Numbered from the stretch's first letter, positions 8,512-20,076 are shown. The stretch is 64,000 nucleotides of DNA from Amycolatopsis tolypomycina (GCF_900105945.1 NZ_FNSO01000004.1:6762001-6826000); one strand, 5' to 3'. Numbers and translations are program-made. The notes: generated by a model from the sequence alone, not told the origin.

Positions 8512-9326
8512 CGGATCTCCTCCTGGACAACGGTTGCGAACGACCGGGCCGGCCGCCCGGTGACCTGCTCGACGACCGGGGTGACGCGGTCTTCGGCACC
8601 GCGCCGGATGCCCTCGTCGAGGGCGGCGAGCACGGCCGCGAACGGCTCGGGAAGCCCGGACGACGTCAGCAAAGCCGCGAAGGCCTCGGTGCTCACCGCG
8701 CGGTGCCGCACCGGGCGGCCGAGGTGCGCGGAAACGAGCGCGGCCGCTTCGGCGTAGCTCAGGGCGGCCGGCCCGGTCAGGACGTGTTCGGTGTTGTGCG
8801 GTTCGCGATCGGTCAGCGCGCGGACGGCGACCGCCGCGATGTCGCCGGCGTCGACGAACGCCACCCGGCCGTCGCCGGTGGCCGTGACGATCTCGCCGTC
8901 CCGCACGCCCTGGGCGACCAGGTGCTCGCCGGTGAAGTTCTGCATGAACCAGGACGGCCTCAGCACGGCCCACTCCGGCGCCGCGCGCACCAGCCGCTGC
9001 AGGTCGCCCAGGCCGGGGGTGTCGTCGGTGACCGCCGACGAGCTGAGCAGCACGACCCGCCGGACACCCGCGTCCAGCGCGTCGTCCAGGAAGGGGGCGA
9101 CGACCCCGGCGGGCGCAGCCTCGCCGATCGGGGCCAGCAGGTACACGGCGGAGGCGCCGCGCAAGGCCTCGGCGTGGGTCGACCGGTCCGCCCAGTCGAA
9201 CCGGACCTGACCGGCCTCGCCCGGCTTGCGCGTGGCCGCCCGGGCCGGGAATCCCGCCGCCCGCAGGCCCGCGACGACCCGGCGGCCGGTCGTGCCGGTG
9301 CCGCCGAGGACCAGGACGTCAGCCAC
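8508..9326 (-). CDS. NmrA-like NAD(P)-binding oxidoreductase/sensor
   Basis: 272 residues. The Rossmann signature VLGGTGTTGRRV opens the protein; later RVVLLSSSAVTDD and VLRPSWFMQNF fit the atypical SDR/NmrA group, where the Tyr-Lys pair of classical SDRs is absent. It is probably an NAD(P)H-dependent reductase or redox sensor. The start lies 8 bp inside the end of the SnoaL-like gene and the stop overlaps the hydrolase start, so the three genes form a tight operon. Confidence 0.85.
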   Translation of the reverse strand: MADVLVLGGTGTTGRRVVAGLRAAGFPARAATRKPGEAGQVRFDWADRSTHAEALRGASAVYLLAPIGEAAPAGVVAPFLDDALDAGVRRVVLLSSSAVTDDTPGLGDLQRLVRAAPEWAVLRPSWFMQNFTGEHLVAQGVRDGEIVTATGDGRVAFVDAGDIAAVAVRALTDREPHNTEHVLTGPAALSYAEAAALVSAHLGRPVRHRAVSTEAFAALLTSSGLPEPFAAVLAALDEGIRRGAEDRVTPVVEQVTGRPARSFATVVQEEIR

Positions 9327-9738
9327 CGAACGCCGCCGTCAGCTCGGCCGCGCCACCGAGGATCTCCGCCGCGGCCAGCGGGCTCCAGTAGTCGCGGTAG
9401 TGGCTGATGAACCCGTCCGAAACGGTGATGACGGCGATGTATGACAGCTCGTACGGCTTCCGCGTCGCCACCACGACCCCGGCGACGGTGAACTCGACGA
9501 CGACCACGGCCGGGTCGGTCGTCTCGTGCACGGTCTTCGCGGTGACCTCCCGGATGTCCAGCAGGTTCGGGTAGTCGCGCAGGTACTCGCGGATCGCGTC
9601 GCGCCCTTCGACGCGCTTCGGGTAGCCCGGGCCGGCGAACGGGAACTCGAGGACGCCGTCCTCGGCCCAGAGCCCGGCGAACCCGGCCATGTCGTGCTTG
9701 CGCAGCAGATCGAGCGCGTGCTCGACGAAGTCGTGCAT
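9319..9738 (-). CDS. SnoaL-like / NTF2-fold protein
   Basis: 139 residues with the NTF2-like pattern: MHDFVEHALDLLRKHDMAGFAGLWAEDGVLEFPF at the start in outline, then ISHYRDYWSP near the C-terminus. Such proteins are small-molecule isomerases, cyclases or binding proteins. It is the first gene of the leftward operon whose promoter region carries two copies of a palindrome. No catalytic residues can be assigned. The start ATG at 9738 has AAGGAGG a few bases upstream. Confidence 0.8.
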   Translation of the reverse strand: MHDFVEHALDLLRKHDMAGFAGLWAEDGVLEFPFAGPGYPKRVEGRDAIREYLRDYPNLLDIREVTAKTVHETTDPAVVVVEFTVAGVVVATRKPYELSYIAVITVSDGFISHYRDYWSPLAAAEILGGAAELTAAFGG

Positions 9739-9761
9739 CGCAGCCTCCTTCGACGTTCGGA

Positions 9762-9815
9762 CGAGACGGTACCGTCCCGACGTAAGTCACCATAGACGGG
9801 ACGGTACCGTTCCGT
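9762..9815. promoter_or_regulatory. Paired palindromic operator between TetR and the hydrolase operon
   Basis: The 10-bp palindrome ACGGTACCGT occurs twice, at 9766-9775 and 9801-9810, with centres 35 bp apart. The flanks match when the first copy is inverted, giving ACGGTACCGTCCCG in both. The sites sit between divergent starts at 9738 and 9837. This is what a TetR dimer operator pair looks like; that the adjacent TetR binds it is inference. Confidence 0.7.
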
Positions 9816-9836
9816 CCACCCGCTAGACTGCGAGCC

Positions 9837-10430
9837 ATGGCACGCACCCCGACCGGCGCCGCGGTCCTCCAGCCCGAGGTCACGCAGGCGATCACCGACG
9901 CCGTCCTGCACGAACTCGCCGAGCAGGGCTACGGGCGGCTGTCCATGGAAGCGGTGGCCAAGCGGGCCGGGGTCGGCAAGAGCGCGCTCTACCGGCGCTG
10001 GCGGTCGAAGGACGAGATGATCGCCGCGGTCGTCACGGAGTTCAGCGTGACGCGGGCGGCGGAGGCGGACACCGGCTCACTGCGCGGCGACCTGCGGGAG
10101 GCGATGCAGGCACTGATCGACTGGCTGACGCACCCGCTGTTCTCGCGGATCCTGCCGGACCTGGTCGCCGAGGACGCGCGGAACCCGGAGCGCGGCCGCA
10201 GCACCCGCGAAAACATCGGCGGGCCCCGGCGCGAGGTCGGCGAGGCGATGCTGCGCCGGGCCATCACGCGCGGCGAGCTGCCCGAGGACCTCGACATGGA
10301 GATGGCGCTGGACGTCCTGGCGGCGCCGATCTACTGGCGCCTGGTGGTCCGGCAGGCCGAAGCCGAGCCGGACTACGTGGACCGGCTGGTGGCGTACGCC
10401 CTGCGCGCACTGGGCGCGCAGGGCGCGTGA
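9837..10430 (+). CDS. TetR family transcriptional regulator
   Basis: 197 residues. The N-terminal helix-turn-helix reads SMEAVAKRAGVGKSALYRRWRSK in outline (residues about 38-60), and the C-terminal ligand domain contains the YxxxxxRA-like end of TetR_C proteins. It is divergent from the SnoaL/NmrA/hydrolase operon, with two copies of a palindrome between them, so it most likely represses that operon and itself. Its stop is one base from the convergent murA stop. Confidence 0.9.
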   Translation: MARTPTGAAVLQPEVTQAITDAVLHELAEQGYGRLSMEAVAKRAGVGKSALYRRWRSKDEMIAAVVTEFSVTRAAEADTGSLRGDLREAMQALIDWLTHPLFSRILPDLVAEDARNPERGRSTRENIGGPRREVGEAMLRRAITRGELPEDLDMEMALDVLAAPIYWRLVVRQAEAEPDYVDRLVAYALRALGAQGA

Positions 10431-10431
10431 A

Positions 10432-11706
10432 TCAGCTCCGGTCGGGCTCGCCCGCAACGCGCTTGATGTTCGCGCCCAGCCGGTTCAGGTTCTCGACGAA
10501 GTGCGGGTAGCCGCGGTCGATGTGGAAGACGTCCCAGACCTCGGTGACGCCGTCCGCGCACAGGCCCGCGAGCACCAGCCCGGCGCCCGCGCGGATGTCC
10601 GACGCCCAGACCGGCGCGCTCGAGAGCTTCTCGACCCCGCGGACCACCGCGTGGTGGCCGTCCGTGCGGGCGTCACCGGACAGGCGCACCATCTCCTCGA
10701 TGAACCGGAACCGCGCCTCGTAGACGTTCTCCGTGATCATCGACGTGCCTTCCGACACCGCCGACAGCGCCACCGCGAACGGCTGCAGGTCGGTCGCGAA
10801 GCCGGGGTACGGCAGCGTCACCCAGTCGACCGCCTTCGGGCGCTCCGGCTGGACCACGCGGAAACCCTTGTCGTCGTAGGTCTCGACGTCCGCGCCGGCC
10901 AGCTGCAGCTTGTTCAGCACCAGGTCGAGGTGGTGCGGGTTGACCCCGCGCACGGTGATGTCGCCGCGGGTCATCGAGGCGGCGAACGCCCAGGTCGCGC
11001 CCACGATCCGGTCGCCGATCACGCTGTGCGTGGTCGGGTGCAGCTGCTCCACGCCGTGCACGGTCAGGGTCGAGGTGCCGGCGCCTTCGATCTTCGCGCC
11101 CATCTCGGTGAGCATCGTGCAGATGTCGACGATCTCCGGCTCGCGCGCGCAGTTGTCAATCACCGTGGTGCCCTCGGCCAGCACGGCCGCCATCAGGATG
11201 TTCTCGGTCGCGCCGACGCTCGGGAAGTCCAGCCAGATCTGCGCGCCGACCAGCGTCTCGGCCTTCGCGACGACGCAGCCGTGCTCGATCGTGCTCGTCG
11301 CGCCCAGCTTGCGCAGGCCGTTCTGGTGCATGTCCAGCGGCCGCGAACCGATCGCGTCGCCGCCCGGCAGCGCCACGACGGCCTGCTTCAGCCGCCCGAC
11401 CAGCGGCCCCAGCACGCAGACGGACGCGCGCAGCTTGCCCATCGCCGCCGAGTCCGCGCGGTGCGACAGCTCGGCCGGCGTCGTGATGGTGGCCGTGTCG
11501 CCGTCGATGACGACCTCGCAGCCGACGCTCCGCAGCACGTCGCCCATCAGCGGGACGTCGAGGATCTGCGGGCAGTTCGTGATGGTCGTGGTGCCCTCGG
11601 CCAGCAGGGCCGCGGCCATCAGCTTCAGCACGCTGTTCTTGGCGCCGACCACGTCGACCTCGCCGACCAGCCGCGCTCCGCCATGCACGTCGAAGTGCTC
11701 GCTCAT
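10432..11706 (-). CDS. murA: UDP-N-acetylglucosamine 1-carboxyvinyltransferase
   Basis: 424 residues, first committed step of peptidoglycan synthesis (enolpyruvyl transfer from PEP to UDP-GlcNAc, cytoplasm). The K23-N24 pair in [10 protein letters not shown] and the loop [11 protein letters not shown] are clear. In most bacteria that loop has a cysteine (C115 in E. coli); here it is D117, the same residue and number as in M. tuberculosis MurA, which is known to make the enzyme insensitive to fosfomycin. The ATG at 11706 is used; a TTG three codons upstream is possible. Its place next to a PduO-type adenosyltransferase near the atp operon is conserved in actinobacteria. Confidence 0.96.
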   Translation of the reverse strand: MSEHFDVHGGARLVGEVDVVGAKNSVLKLMAAALLAEGTTTITNCPQILDVPLMGDVLRSVGCEVVIDGDTATITTPAELSHRADSAAMGKLRASVCVLGPLVGRLKQAVVALPGGDAIGSRPLDMHQNGLRKLGATSTIEHGCVVAKAETLVGAQIWLDFPSVGATENILMAAVLAEGTTVIDNCAREPEIVDICTMLTEMGAKIEGAGTSTLTVHGVEQLHPTTHSVIGDRIVGATWAFAASMTRGDITVRGVNPHHLDLVLNKLQLAGADVETYDDKGFRVVQPERPKAVDWVTLPYPGFATDLQPFAVALSAVSEGTSMITENVYEARFRFIEEMVRLSGDARTDGHHAVVRGVEKLSSAPVWASDIRAGAGLVLAGLCADGVTEVWDVFHIDRGYPHFVENLNRLGANIKRVAGEPDRS

Positions 11707-11768
11707 GGCCGCCAATCATGCCCTCTCGCCCGGATTCGGCCCGGGCGGGGGCCGCTATGGTGGGTGCC

Positions 11769-12341
11769 ATGGTCGTTCGCATCAACCGCGTCTACACGAA
11801 GGTCGGCGACAACGGCACGACCGCGCTCGGCGACGGGTCCCGCGTGCCCAAGACGTCCCCGCGGCTGGGCGCGTACGCGGACACCGACGAGACGAACTCG
11901 GTGCTCGGCCTGGCGATCGCGATGGGCTCGCTGCCCGCCGAGGTGACGGACGTCCTGCGCACGGTCCAGAACGATCTCTTCGACGTCGGCGCGGACCTCT
12001 GCCTGCCGATTTCCGACGACCCGCCGTACCCGCCGCTGCGGATCACCGAGAAGTACGTCGAGCGCTTGGAAGGCTGGTGCGACGAGTTCAACGAGCGCCT
12101 GCCGAAGCTGACGTCGTTCATCCTGCCGGGCGGCACGCCGGGAGCGGCGTTCCTGCACCAGGCCAGGACGGTGGCGCGCCGGGCCGAGCGCTCGGCCTGG
12201 GCCCTGCACGAGGCGGAGCCCGAGGCGACGAACCCGATCGCGGTGAAGTACCTGAACCGCCTGTCGGACCTGCTGTTCATCCTCGCCCGGCTGGCGAATC
12301 CCGAGGGTGACGTGCTGTGGCAGCCGGGCGGGCAGCCCTAG
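11769..12341 (+). CDS. PduO-type cob(I)alamin adenosyltransferase
   Basis: 190 residues. The family motif near the N-terminus is RVYTKVGDNGTTALGDGSRV, followed by YADTDETNSVLG; the C-terminal ARRAERSAW and YLNRLSDLLF complete the trimeric helical-bundle signature. It transfers the adenosyl group of ATP to cob(I)alamin to make coenzyme B12, needed by mutases such as the ethylmalonyl-CoA mutase encoded at 2.3-4.3 kb. The start ATG is at 11769. The 3' end overlaps the convergent aroA by 4 bp; it diverges from murA over 62 bp. Confidence 0.93.
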   Translation: MVVRINRVYTKVGDNGTTALGDGSRVPKTSPRLGAYADTDETNSVLGLAIAMGSLPAEVTDVLRTVQNDLFDVGADLCLPISDDPPYPPLRITEKYVERLEGWCDEFNERLPKLTSFILPGGTPGAAFLHQARTVARRAERSAWALHEAEPEATNPIAVKYLNRLSDLLFILARLANPEGDVLWQPGGQP

Positions 12342-13576
12342 ATCCCCCAGCTCGCCCGGAGGGCCCCCAGCGCCTGGTGGAAGCCGGGGAAGGTCTTCTT
12401 CACGCACTCCGGGTCATCCAGGGTGATGCCGTCGACGAGCAAGCCCGTGATGCTGAACGCCATCGCGATCCGGTGGTCGCGGCGGCAGGCCACCAGGGTG
12501 CCCGTCGGCTCGCCCGGCTGGATCTCGATCCAGTCGCGGCCCGTCTCGACCTGGATCCCGAGAGCGCGCAGGTTCTCCTCGCACGCGTCGAGCCGGTCGC
12601 ACTCCTTGATGCGCGTGTTGTAGACGTCCTCGATGCGCACCGGGCCGGACGCGAACGGCGCGATCGCCGCCAGGGTCGGGACCGTGTCCGAGATGTCGCG
12701 CATGTTCACCGTGATGCCGCGCAGGCCGTCCGACGGTCCCGCGACCGTCACCGAGTCCGGCGCCAGCTCCACGTGCGCGCCCATCTCGCGCAGGACGTCG
12801 GCGAACTTCACGTCGCCCTGCAGGGCGTCCGAACCCAGCCCCGGGATGGTCACCGTGCGGCCGGTGACCGCCGCCGCGGCCAGGAAGTAGCTCGCCGTCG
12901 ACGCGTCCGGCTCCACCGGGTACGCGCACGCCTGGTACGGCTGCGCCGGCACCACGAACGTCTGCCCCTCGCGGCGGACGTCGACGCCGAAGCGGCGCAT
13001 CATCTCCAGCGTGATCTCGACGTACGGCACCGACACGAGGTCCGTGACCGTGATCCGCAAGCCCTCCGCGGTCAGCGGCCCGACCAGCAGCAACGCCGTC
13101 AGGAACTGCGACGACAGACCGGCATCGAGGGTCAACGAGCCGCCCTTGATGCCGTTCGCGCGGACGGTCAGCGGGTGGTGGCCCGGCTCGCCGCCGAACT
13201 CGAGGTCGACGCCCAGCTCCTGCAGGGCGTCGGTGAGCGGCCCGAGCGGGCGGCGGCGCATCTGGCCGGAGGCGTCGAAGCGGAACGTCCCGGTGCCGGC
13301 CGCGGCCAGCGCGGGCAGGAACCGGGCCGTCGTGGCGCCGTCCCGGCAGAAGACGTCGGCTTCGGCGACGCCCGGGCCCGACGGGCGGCCCTCGATGGTC
13401 CACGCGTCCGCCTGCCGGTCGACGCGGTAGCCGAGCTTGACCAGGCCCTCGGCAAAGCCCTCGGTGTCGTCCGAGTGCAGCGGACGGCCGAGGGTGGTGG
13501 TGCCGTGCGCGGCGGCGGCCAGGAACAGGCCGCGGGCGGTGACGGACTTGGAGCCGGGGATCTCGACGAGGGTCAC
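12338..13576 (-). CDS. aroA: 3-phosphoshikimate 1-carboxyvinyltransferase (EPSP synthase), unusual PEP-site loop
   Basis: 412 residues. Core motifs are present: PGSKSVTARGL at the extreme N-terminus, SSQFLTALLL, PVEPDASTASYFLAAA, NTRIKECDRL and RRDHRIAMAFS. The PEP-binding loop that reads GNAGTAMRPL in E. coli is RDGATTARFL here (residues 78-87), so the glycine that governs glyphosate sensitivity (G96) is alanine (A81) and P101 is phenylalanine. The GTG start at 13576 leaves almost no residues before the first motif, so the N-terminus is about 12 residues shorter than in E. coli and the start is uncertain. It is absent from the corresponding M. tuberculosis block and may be a second aroA. Confidence 0.88.
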   Translation of the reverse strand: MTLVEIPGSKSVTARGLFLAAAAHGTTTLGRPLHSDDTEGFAEGLVKLGYRVDRQADAWTIEGRPSGPGVAEADVFCRDGATTARFLPALAAAGTGTFRFDASGQMRRRPLGPLTDALQELGVDLEFGGEPGHHPLTVRANGIKGGSLTLDAGLSSQFLTALLLVGPLTAEGLRITVTDLVSVPYVEITLEMMRRFGVDVRREGQTFVVPAQPYQACAYPVEPDASTASYFLAAAAVTGRTVTIPGLGSDALQGDVKFADVLREMGAHVELAPDSVTVAGPSDGLRGITVNMRDISDTVPTLAAIAPFASGPVRIEDVYNTRIKECDRLDACEENLRALGIQVETGRDWIEIQPGEPTGTLVACRRDHRIAMAFSITGLLVDGITLDDPECVKKTFPGFHQALGALRASWGI

Positions 13577-13595
13577 CCCGACGAGTCTACGGAGA

Positions 13596-13621
13596 GCGGC
13601 ACTTTCACGTGAAAGTGCCGC
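13596..13621. repeat. Perfect 26-bp palindrome
   Basis: The sequence between aroA and the DUF2550 gene is a perfect 26-bp inverted repeat with no loop, centred on CACGTG (core ACTTTCACGTGAAAGT). It begins 20 bp upstream of the aroA start and 10 bp after the DUF2550 stop. It could be a protein-binding site, a terminator-like hairpin, or a member of a dispersed palindrome family. Confidence 0.8.
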
Positions 13622-13630
13622 CTGGGAGCG

Positions 13631-14065
13631 TCAGGAGGCGCGCGGCAGGCGCCGTCCGGGCGGGGCGGACTCCAGCCAGGAGAGGAACCCGGTCAGCGCG
13701 CCCGGCCCCATGGCGATCTCGATCGCTTCCTGGGTCTCCGACTCGCAGCGCAGGACCGTCGAGCCCTCGGGCACGGCGTAGGCCTCGGTGCCGGACGGGT
13801 CGCGGCGGTCGGCGATCTGCATGCTCTCGCGCTGGAAGACGCGGTCGGCGCCGGTGCGCAGGCTCCACACCCGGTACCAGACGAACTCGTCGCCCTCGTA
13901 GCGGCCCAGCCCCAGGTGCCAGCTGGACCGCGGGTTGTCCGGACGCCACCGCAGCGCGACGCTCACGCCACCACCGCGGCGCATCCGGATCCACCGCTGG
14001 CCGTACCAGGCGGCCAGCACCGCGAGCACGATCAGGAGCCCGACTACGACCACGGTGATCTTCAC
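13631..14065 (-). CDS. DUF2550 family membrane-anchored protein
   Basis: 144 residues. One N-terminal membrane helix (about residues 3-20, VVVVGLLIVLAVLAAWY), then a basic stretch RWIRMRRGGG and a soluble domain with WHLGLGRYEGDEFVWYRVWS. This matches the actinobacterial DUF2550 proteins found just downstream of atpC (Rv1312 position in M. tuberculosis). Function is unknown. It follows atpC by 25 bp and is probably the last gene of the atp transcript. Confidence 0.85.
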   Translation of the reverse strand: MKITVVVVGLLIVLAVLAAWYGQRWIRMRRGGGVSVALRWRPDNPRSSWHLGLGRYEGDEFVWYRVWSLRTGADRVFQRESMQIADRRDPSGTEAYAVPEGSTVLRCESETQEAIEIAMGPGALTGFLSWLESAPPGRRLPRAS

Positions 14066-14090
14066 GGCCCGGCTCCTGCCCGTCTCGCGC

Positions 14091-14456
14091 TCAGGCCGTC
14101 TGGCCCGCTGCGCGGAGCTGGGCCGAGGCCCTCGCCCGCTCGGTCTCGTCGTCCCCGGTCAGGGCCGCCTTGGCCGCCTCGACGTCGATCTCGTCGGAGA
14201 GCTCGGCGCTCTCGGCGAGGATGCTCACCCCGGTGCCGGTGACGGAGAGGAACCCGCCGTGGACGGCCGCGCAGACCGTCTCGCCGTCGGTGGTCGTCAC
14301 CTTGACCACGCCACCCTCGACCAGCTGCCCGAGCACGGGTTCGTGACCGGCCATGATGCCGATCTCACCCTCGGTGGTCTGGGCCACCACGAAAGTGGCG
14401 GTACCCGACCAGAGACGGCGCTCGACGGCCACCAGCTCCACGGACATCTCAGCCAC
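14091..14456 (-). CDS. atpC: ATP synthase F1 epsilon subunit
   Basis: 121 residues. The N-terminal beta-sandwich reads [17 protein letters not shown], then [16 protein letters not shown] and HGGFLSV; a short helical C-terminus ends the protein. It belongs to the central stalk and can inhibit ATP hydrolysis. The GTG at 14456 is chosen because AAGGAG lies 5 nt upstream; another GTG at 14462 and an ATG at 14447 are in frame. Confidence 0.95.
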   Translation of the reverse strand: MAEMSVELVAVERRLWSGTATFVVAQTTEGEIGIMAGHEPVLGQLVEGGVVKVTTTDGETVCAAVHGGFLSVTGTGVSILAESAELSDEIDVEAAKAALTGDDETERARASAQLRAAGQTA

Positions 14457-14519
14457 GTGCACTCCTTAACTCGGGGTGTTGCCACCGAGTGTAATAGGTC
14501 TGACTCAAACTACGAGAAC

Positions 14520-14557
14520 GGCGGGGGTGAAAGTCCACATAGGACACCACCCCCGCC
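14520..14557 (-). terminator. Intercistronic stem-loop between atpD and atpC
   Basis: On the leftward transcript a 10-bp arm GGCGGGGGTG pairs with CACCCCCGCC, and an inner GTCC/GGAC stem extends it, 12 nt after the atpD stop. No U-tract follows. It may attenuate or process the atp mRNA between beta and epsilon rather than terminate it. Confidence 0.55.
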
Positions 14558-14569
14558 GCGCCCGGAGAA

Positions 14570-16935
<2,366 letters not shown>

Positions 16936-16946
16936 GAGCTACCAGC

Positions 16947-18584
16947 TCACTTCTTCGGCGCGGGCTTGTTGACCTTGACGGTCTCCTGCCCGACCTTGTC
17001 GGCTTCCATGGCGTCCGCGTTCTCCTCGAGCGGCTTGCCCTCGGAGGTCGTGAACTCCTTCTTGAACTCGTTGACCGCGGCGACCAGCTTGTCGGCCGTC
17101 TCGTCCTCGAACTTCCCGGAGTCGCGGATCGCGCCCAGGATGTCGTCGTGCTTGCGGCGGGCCGAGTCGAGGAACTCGTGGTTGAAGCGGCGGACGTCCT
17201 CGGTCGGGACCGAGTCGTAGTGGCCGTTCGTGCCCAGCCACACCGTGCAGACCTGCTCCTCGACCGGGATCGGCGAGTACTGCGGCTGCTTGAGCACCTC
17301 GTACAGGCGGGCACCGCGCTCGAGCTGCGCCTTGGAGGCGTCGTCGAGGTCCGAGGCGAAGGCCGCGAAGGCCTCCAGCTCGCGGTACTGCGACAGGTCG
17401 ATCCGGAGCGAGCCGGAGACCGACTTCATCGCCTTGACCTGGGCGGCACCACCCACGCGGGACACCGAGATACCCACGTCGATGGCCGGGCGCTGGCCGG
17501 CGTTGAACAGGTCCGACTGGAAGAAGCACTGGCCGTCGGTGATCGAGATGACGTTGGTCGGGATGTAGGCCGACACGTCGTTCGCCTTGGTCTCGATGAT
17601 CGGGAGACCGGTCAGCGAGCCGGCGCCCAGCTCGTCCGACAGCTTCGCGCAGCGCTCCAGCAGGCGGGAGTGCAAGTAGAAGACGTCGCCGGGGAACGCC
17701 TCGCGGCCCGGCGGGCGGCGCAGCAGCAGCGAGATCGCGCGGTAGGCGTCGGCCTGCTTGGTCAGGTCGTCGAACACGATGAGGACGTGCTTGCCCTCGT
17801 ACATCCAGTGCTGGCCGATGGCCGAGCCGGTGTACGGCGCGATCCACTTGAAGCCGGCGGAGTCCGAAGCCGGGGCGGCGACGATGGTGGTGTACTCCAT
17901 CGCGCCCGAGTCCTCGAGGGACTTCTTGACCGCGGCGATCGTGGAGCCCTTCTGGCCGACCGCGACGTAGATGCAGCGGACCTGCTTCTTCGGGTCGCCG
18001 GTCTCCCAGTTGGCCTTCTGGTTGATGATCGTGTCCACGGCGACGGCGGTCTTGCCCGTCTTGCGGTCACCGATGATCAGCTGGCGCTGGCCGCGCCCGA
18101 TCGGGGTCATCGCGTCGATGGCGGTGATACCGGTCTGCAGCGGCTCCGACACCGGCTGGCGCTCGACGACCGAGGCGGCCTTGAGCTCCAGCGCGCGGCG
18201 CTCGGTGGTCTCGATGTCGCCGAGGCCGTCGATCGGCTGGCCCAGCGGGTTGACGACGCGGCCGAGGTAGCCGTCGCCGACCGGCACCGACAGGACCTGG
18301 CCGGTGCGCTTGACCTGCTGGCCCTCTTCGATGCTTTCGAAGTCACCGAGGATCGCGGCACCGATGGAGCGCGCGTCCAGGTTCAGGGCGACGCCCAGGA
18401 CGCCGCCGGGGAACTCGAGCAGCTCGTTGGCCATGGCCGAGGGCAGGCCCTCGACGTGGGCGATGCCGTCACCGGCGTCCACCACGATGCCAACTTCTTC
18501 CCGGCTCACGTCCGGGGCGTAACTCGAGACGTAGTTCTCGATCGCGCTACGGATCTCATCCGAGGAGATCGTCAGCTCGGCCAT
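16947..18584 (-). CDS. atpA: ATP synthase F1 alpha subunit
   Basis: 545 residues, the regulatory nucleotide-binding subunit. The P-loop is [13 protein letters not shown] (about residue 170); ending segments [12 protein letters not shown] are typical. The chain is about 30 residues longer than E. coli alpha (513), with a charged C-terminal tail ending KVNKPAPKK. In mycobacteria a similar tail suppresses ATP hydrolysis; the same role here is inference. Confidence 0.98.
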   Translation of the reverse strand: MAELTISSDEIRSAIENYVSSYAPDVSREEVGIVVDAGDGIAHVEGLPSAMANELLEFPGGVLGVALNLDARSIGAAILGDFESIEEGQQVKRTGQVLSVPVGDGYLGRVVNPLGQPIDGLGDIETTERRALELKAASVVERQPVSEPLQTGITAIDAMTPIGRGQRQLIIGDRKTGKTAVAVDTIINQKANWETGDPKKQVRCIYVAVGQKGSTIAAVKKSLEDSGAMEYTTIVAAPASDSAGFKWIAPYTGSAIGQHWMYEGKHVLIVFDDLTKQADAYRAISLLLRRPPGREAFPGDVFYLHSRLLERCAKLSDELGAGSLTGLPIIETKANDVSAYIPTNVISITDGQCFFQSDLFNAGQRPAIDVGISVSRVGGAAQVKAMKSVSGSLRIDLSQYRELEAFAAFASDLDDASKAQLERGARLYEVLKQPQYSPIPVEEQVCTVWLGTNGHYDSVPTEDVRRFNHEFLDSARRKHDDILGAIRDSGKFEDETADKLVAAVNEFKKEFTTSEGKPLEENADAMEADKVGQETVKVNKPAPKK

Positions 18585-18641
18585 GTCTTTCCCGCTCTCG
18601 CTTCGTTCTTGCCAGTATGCAAAGTCTTGTGTGACCTGGGG

Positions 18642-19469
18642 CTATGCCCGGGCCAGCCGCCTGCGCAACGCCGCGAGCTGCCCCGCCGCGCTCCCGTCGA
18701 TGACCTCGTCGCCGACGCGGACGACGAGACCGCCGCCGAGCCGGGGGTCGACCTCGACGTGCAGGGCGATCGGCCGCCCGTAGAGGGCGTCGAGCTTCGC
18801 GCCCAGCTGGGCGACCTGCTCGTCGGACAGGGCGTTCGCGCTGGTCACGTAGGCCACCGAGCGCTGACGCCGCTCCGCGGCCAGCTTCACCAGCTTGTCG
18901 AGCCCGATGCCGACGCCGCGGCCCTTGGCCCGGCGCACGACCTGCTCGACGAGGGTCTCGGTGACCACGTCCACCTTGTCGGCGAACAGCCCGCGCACCA
19001 GCGTGCGCTTCGCGTCGGCGGAACCGGTCAGGTCCGACAGCGCCTTCTCGAGCTCGGGGTGGTTGGCCACGACCCGCGCGACCTGGAAGAGCTGGGACTC
19101 GACGGTGTCGACGTTCCCGGTCTTCTCCGCCGAGGTGAGCAGGGCCGAGCGGCCGAGCGACTCGAGGCCGTCGGTCAGCTCGCGGGGGCTGGACCAGCGG
19201 CTGCCCGCCACGGCGTCGAGCACCTTCAGGGCCGGTTCGGACAGCTTGCCGTCGAACAGCCGGCGCACCAGCGCGGTGCGCGCCTCCGACGTCGCCGAGG
19301 CGTCGCTCACTGCCCGGCGCAGGCCGATCTCCCGGTCCAGCAGGTCGACGACCGAGAGCAGCTCGTCGCCGACCGAGGAAGACACCGTGGCGTCGGCGTC
19401 CGCCAGAACCTCGCCGAGGCGTTCCTCGGCGAGGCCGAGCGCTTCACGGCTCGCAGCATGCAGCGTCAT
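18642..19469 (-). CDS. atpH: ATP synthase F1 delta subunit
   Basis: 275 residues, the peripheral-stalk connector. It is longer than E. coli delta (177), with an N-terminal six-helix bundle followed by RLGGGLVVRVGDEVIDGS near the C-terminus, the family signature. Unlike mycobacteria, b and delta are separate genes here. Start ATG at 19469, 25 bp after atpF. Confidence 0.93.
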   Translation of the reverse strand: MTLHAASREALGLAEERLGEVLADADATVSSSVGDELLSVVDLLDREIGLRRAVSDASATSEARTALVRRLFDGKLSEPALKVLDAVAGSRWSSPRELTDGLESLGRSALLTSAEKTGNVDTVESQLFQVARVVANHPELEKALSDLTGSADAKRTLVRGLFADKVDVVTETLVEQVVRRAKGRGVGIGLDKLVKLAAERRQRSVAYVTSANALSDEQVAQLGAKLDALYGRPIALHVEVDPRLGGGLVVRVGDEVIDGSAAGQLAALRRRLARA

Positions 19470-19494
19470 CTCTGGTTACTTCCCCGCTTCCGAA

Positions 19495-20046
19495 TCAGGC
19501 ACGGTAGGCACCGGCGGTTTCGAGCTCCGCCAGGAACCGGTCGACGGTGCCGCGGCGGCGCGCCTCGTCCTCGAGCGACTCGCCGACGATCCGGCTGGCG
19601 AGCTCGACGGCGTTGCGGCCCATGTCGGCCCGCAGCTCCGCGATGATCTGCGCCTTCTGGGCCTGCAGCTGGGCCTGGCCCTGGGCGACGATGCGCTGGG
19701 ACTCGGCCTCCGCCTCGGCCCGCAGCTCCGCCTTGATCTGCTCGGCTTCGAGCCGGGCGTCGTCGCGGATCTTCGCGGCTTCGGTCCGGGCCTCGGCCAG
19801 CTGGGCCTTGTACTTGGCCAGCGCTTCTTCGGCCTCGGCCTGGGCCCGCTCGGCCTTCTCGATGCCTCCCTCGATCTTCTGCGCACGCTCTTCGTACGCG
19901 GCCTCGAAGCGAGGGACGACGTACTTCTTGAGGATGAACAGCAGGATCAGGAAGGCGACGATGCCGAGGATCAGCTCCGAGATGTCGGGGATGATCGGGT
20001 TGTGAACTTTGCCCTCTGCGGCGAGGACCAAGGCACTGTTCAGCAC
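19495..20046 (-). CDS. atpF: ATP synthase Fo b subunit
   Basis: 183 residues. One membrane helix at about residues 22-40 (ELILGIVAFLILLFILKKYV), then a long alanine/glutamate/arginine-rich coiled coil that forms the stator stalk, ending with the delta-binding region. The GTG at 20046 follows TTAAGGAGA. It is a single-helix anchor in the cytoplasmic membrane. Confidence 0.95.
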   Translation of the reverse strand: MLNSALVLAAEGKVHNPIIPDISELILGIVAFLILLFILKKYVVPRFEAAYEERAQKIEGGIEKAERAQAEAEEALAKYKAQLAEARTEAAKIRDDARLEAEQIKAELRAEAEAESQRIVAQGQAQLQAQKAQIIAELRADMGRNAVELASRIVGESLEDEARRRGTVDRFLAELETAGAYRA

Positions 20047-20076
20047 GGCGTCTCCTTAAGCGAGATGAGTGTCGAC

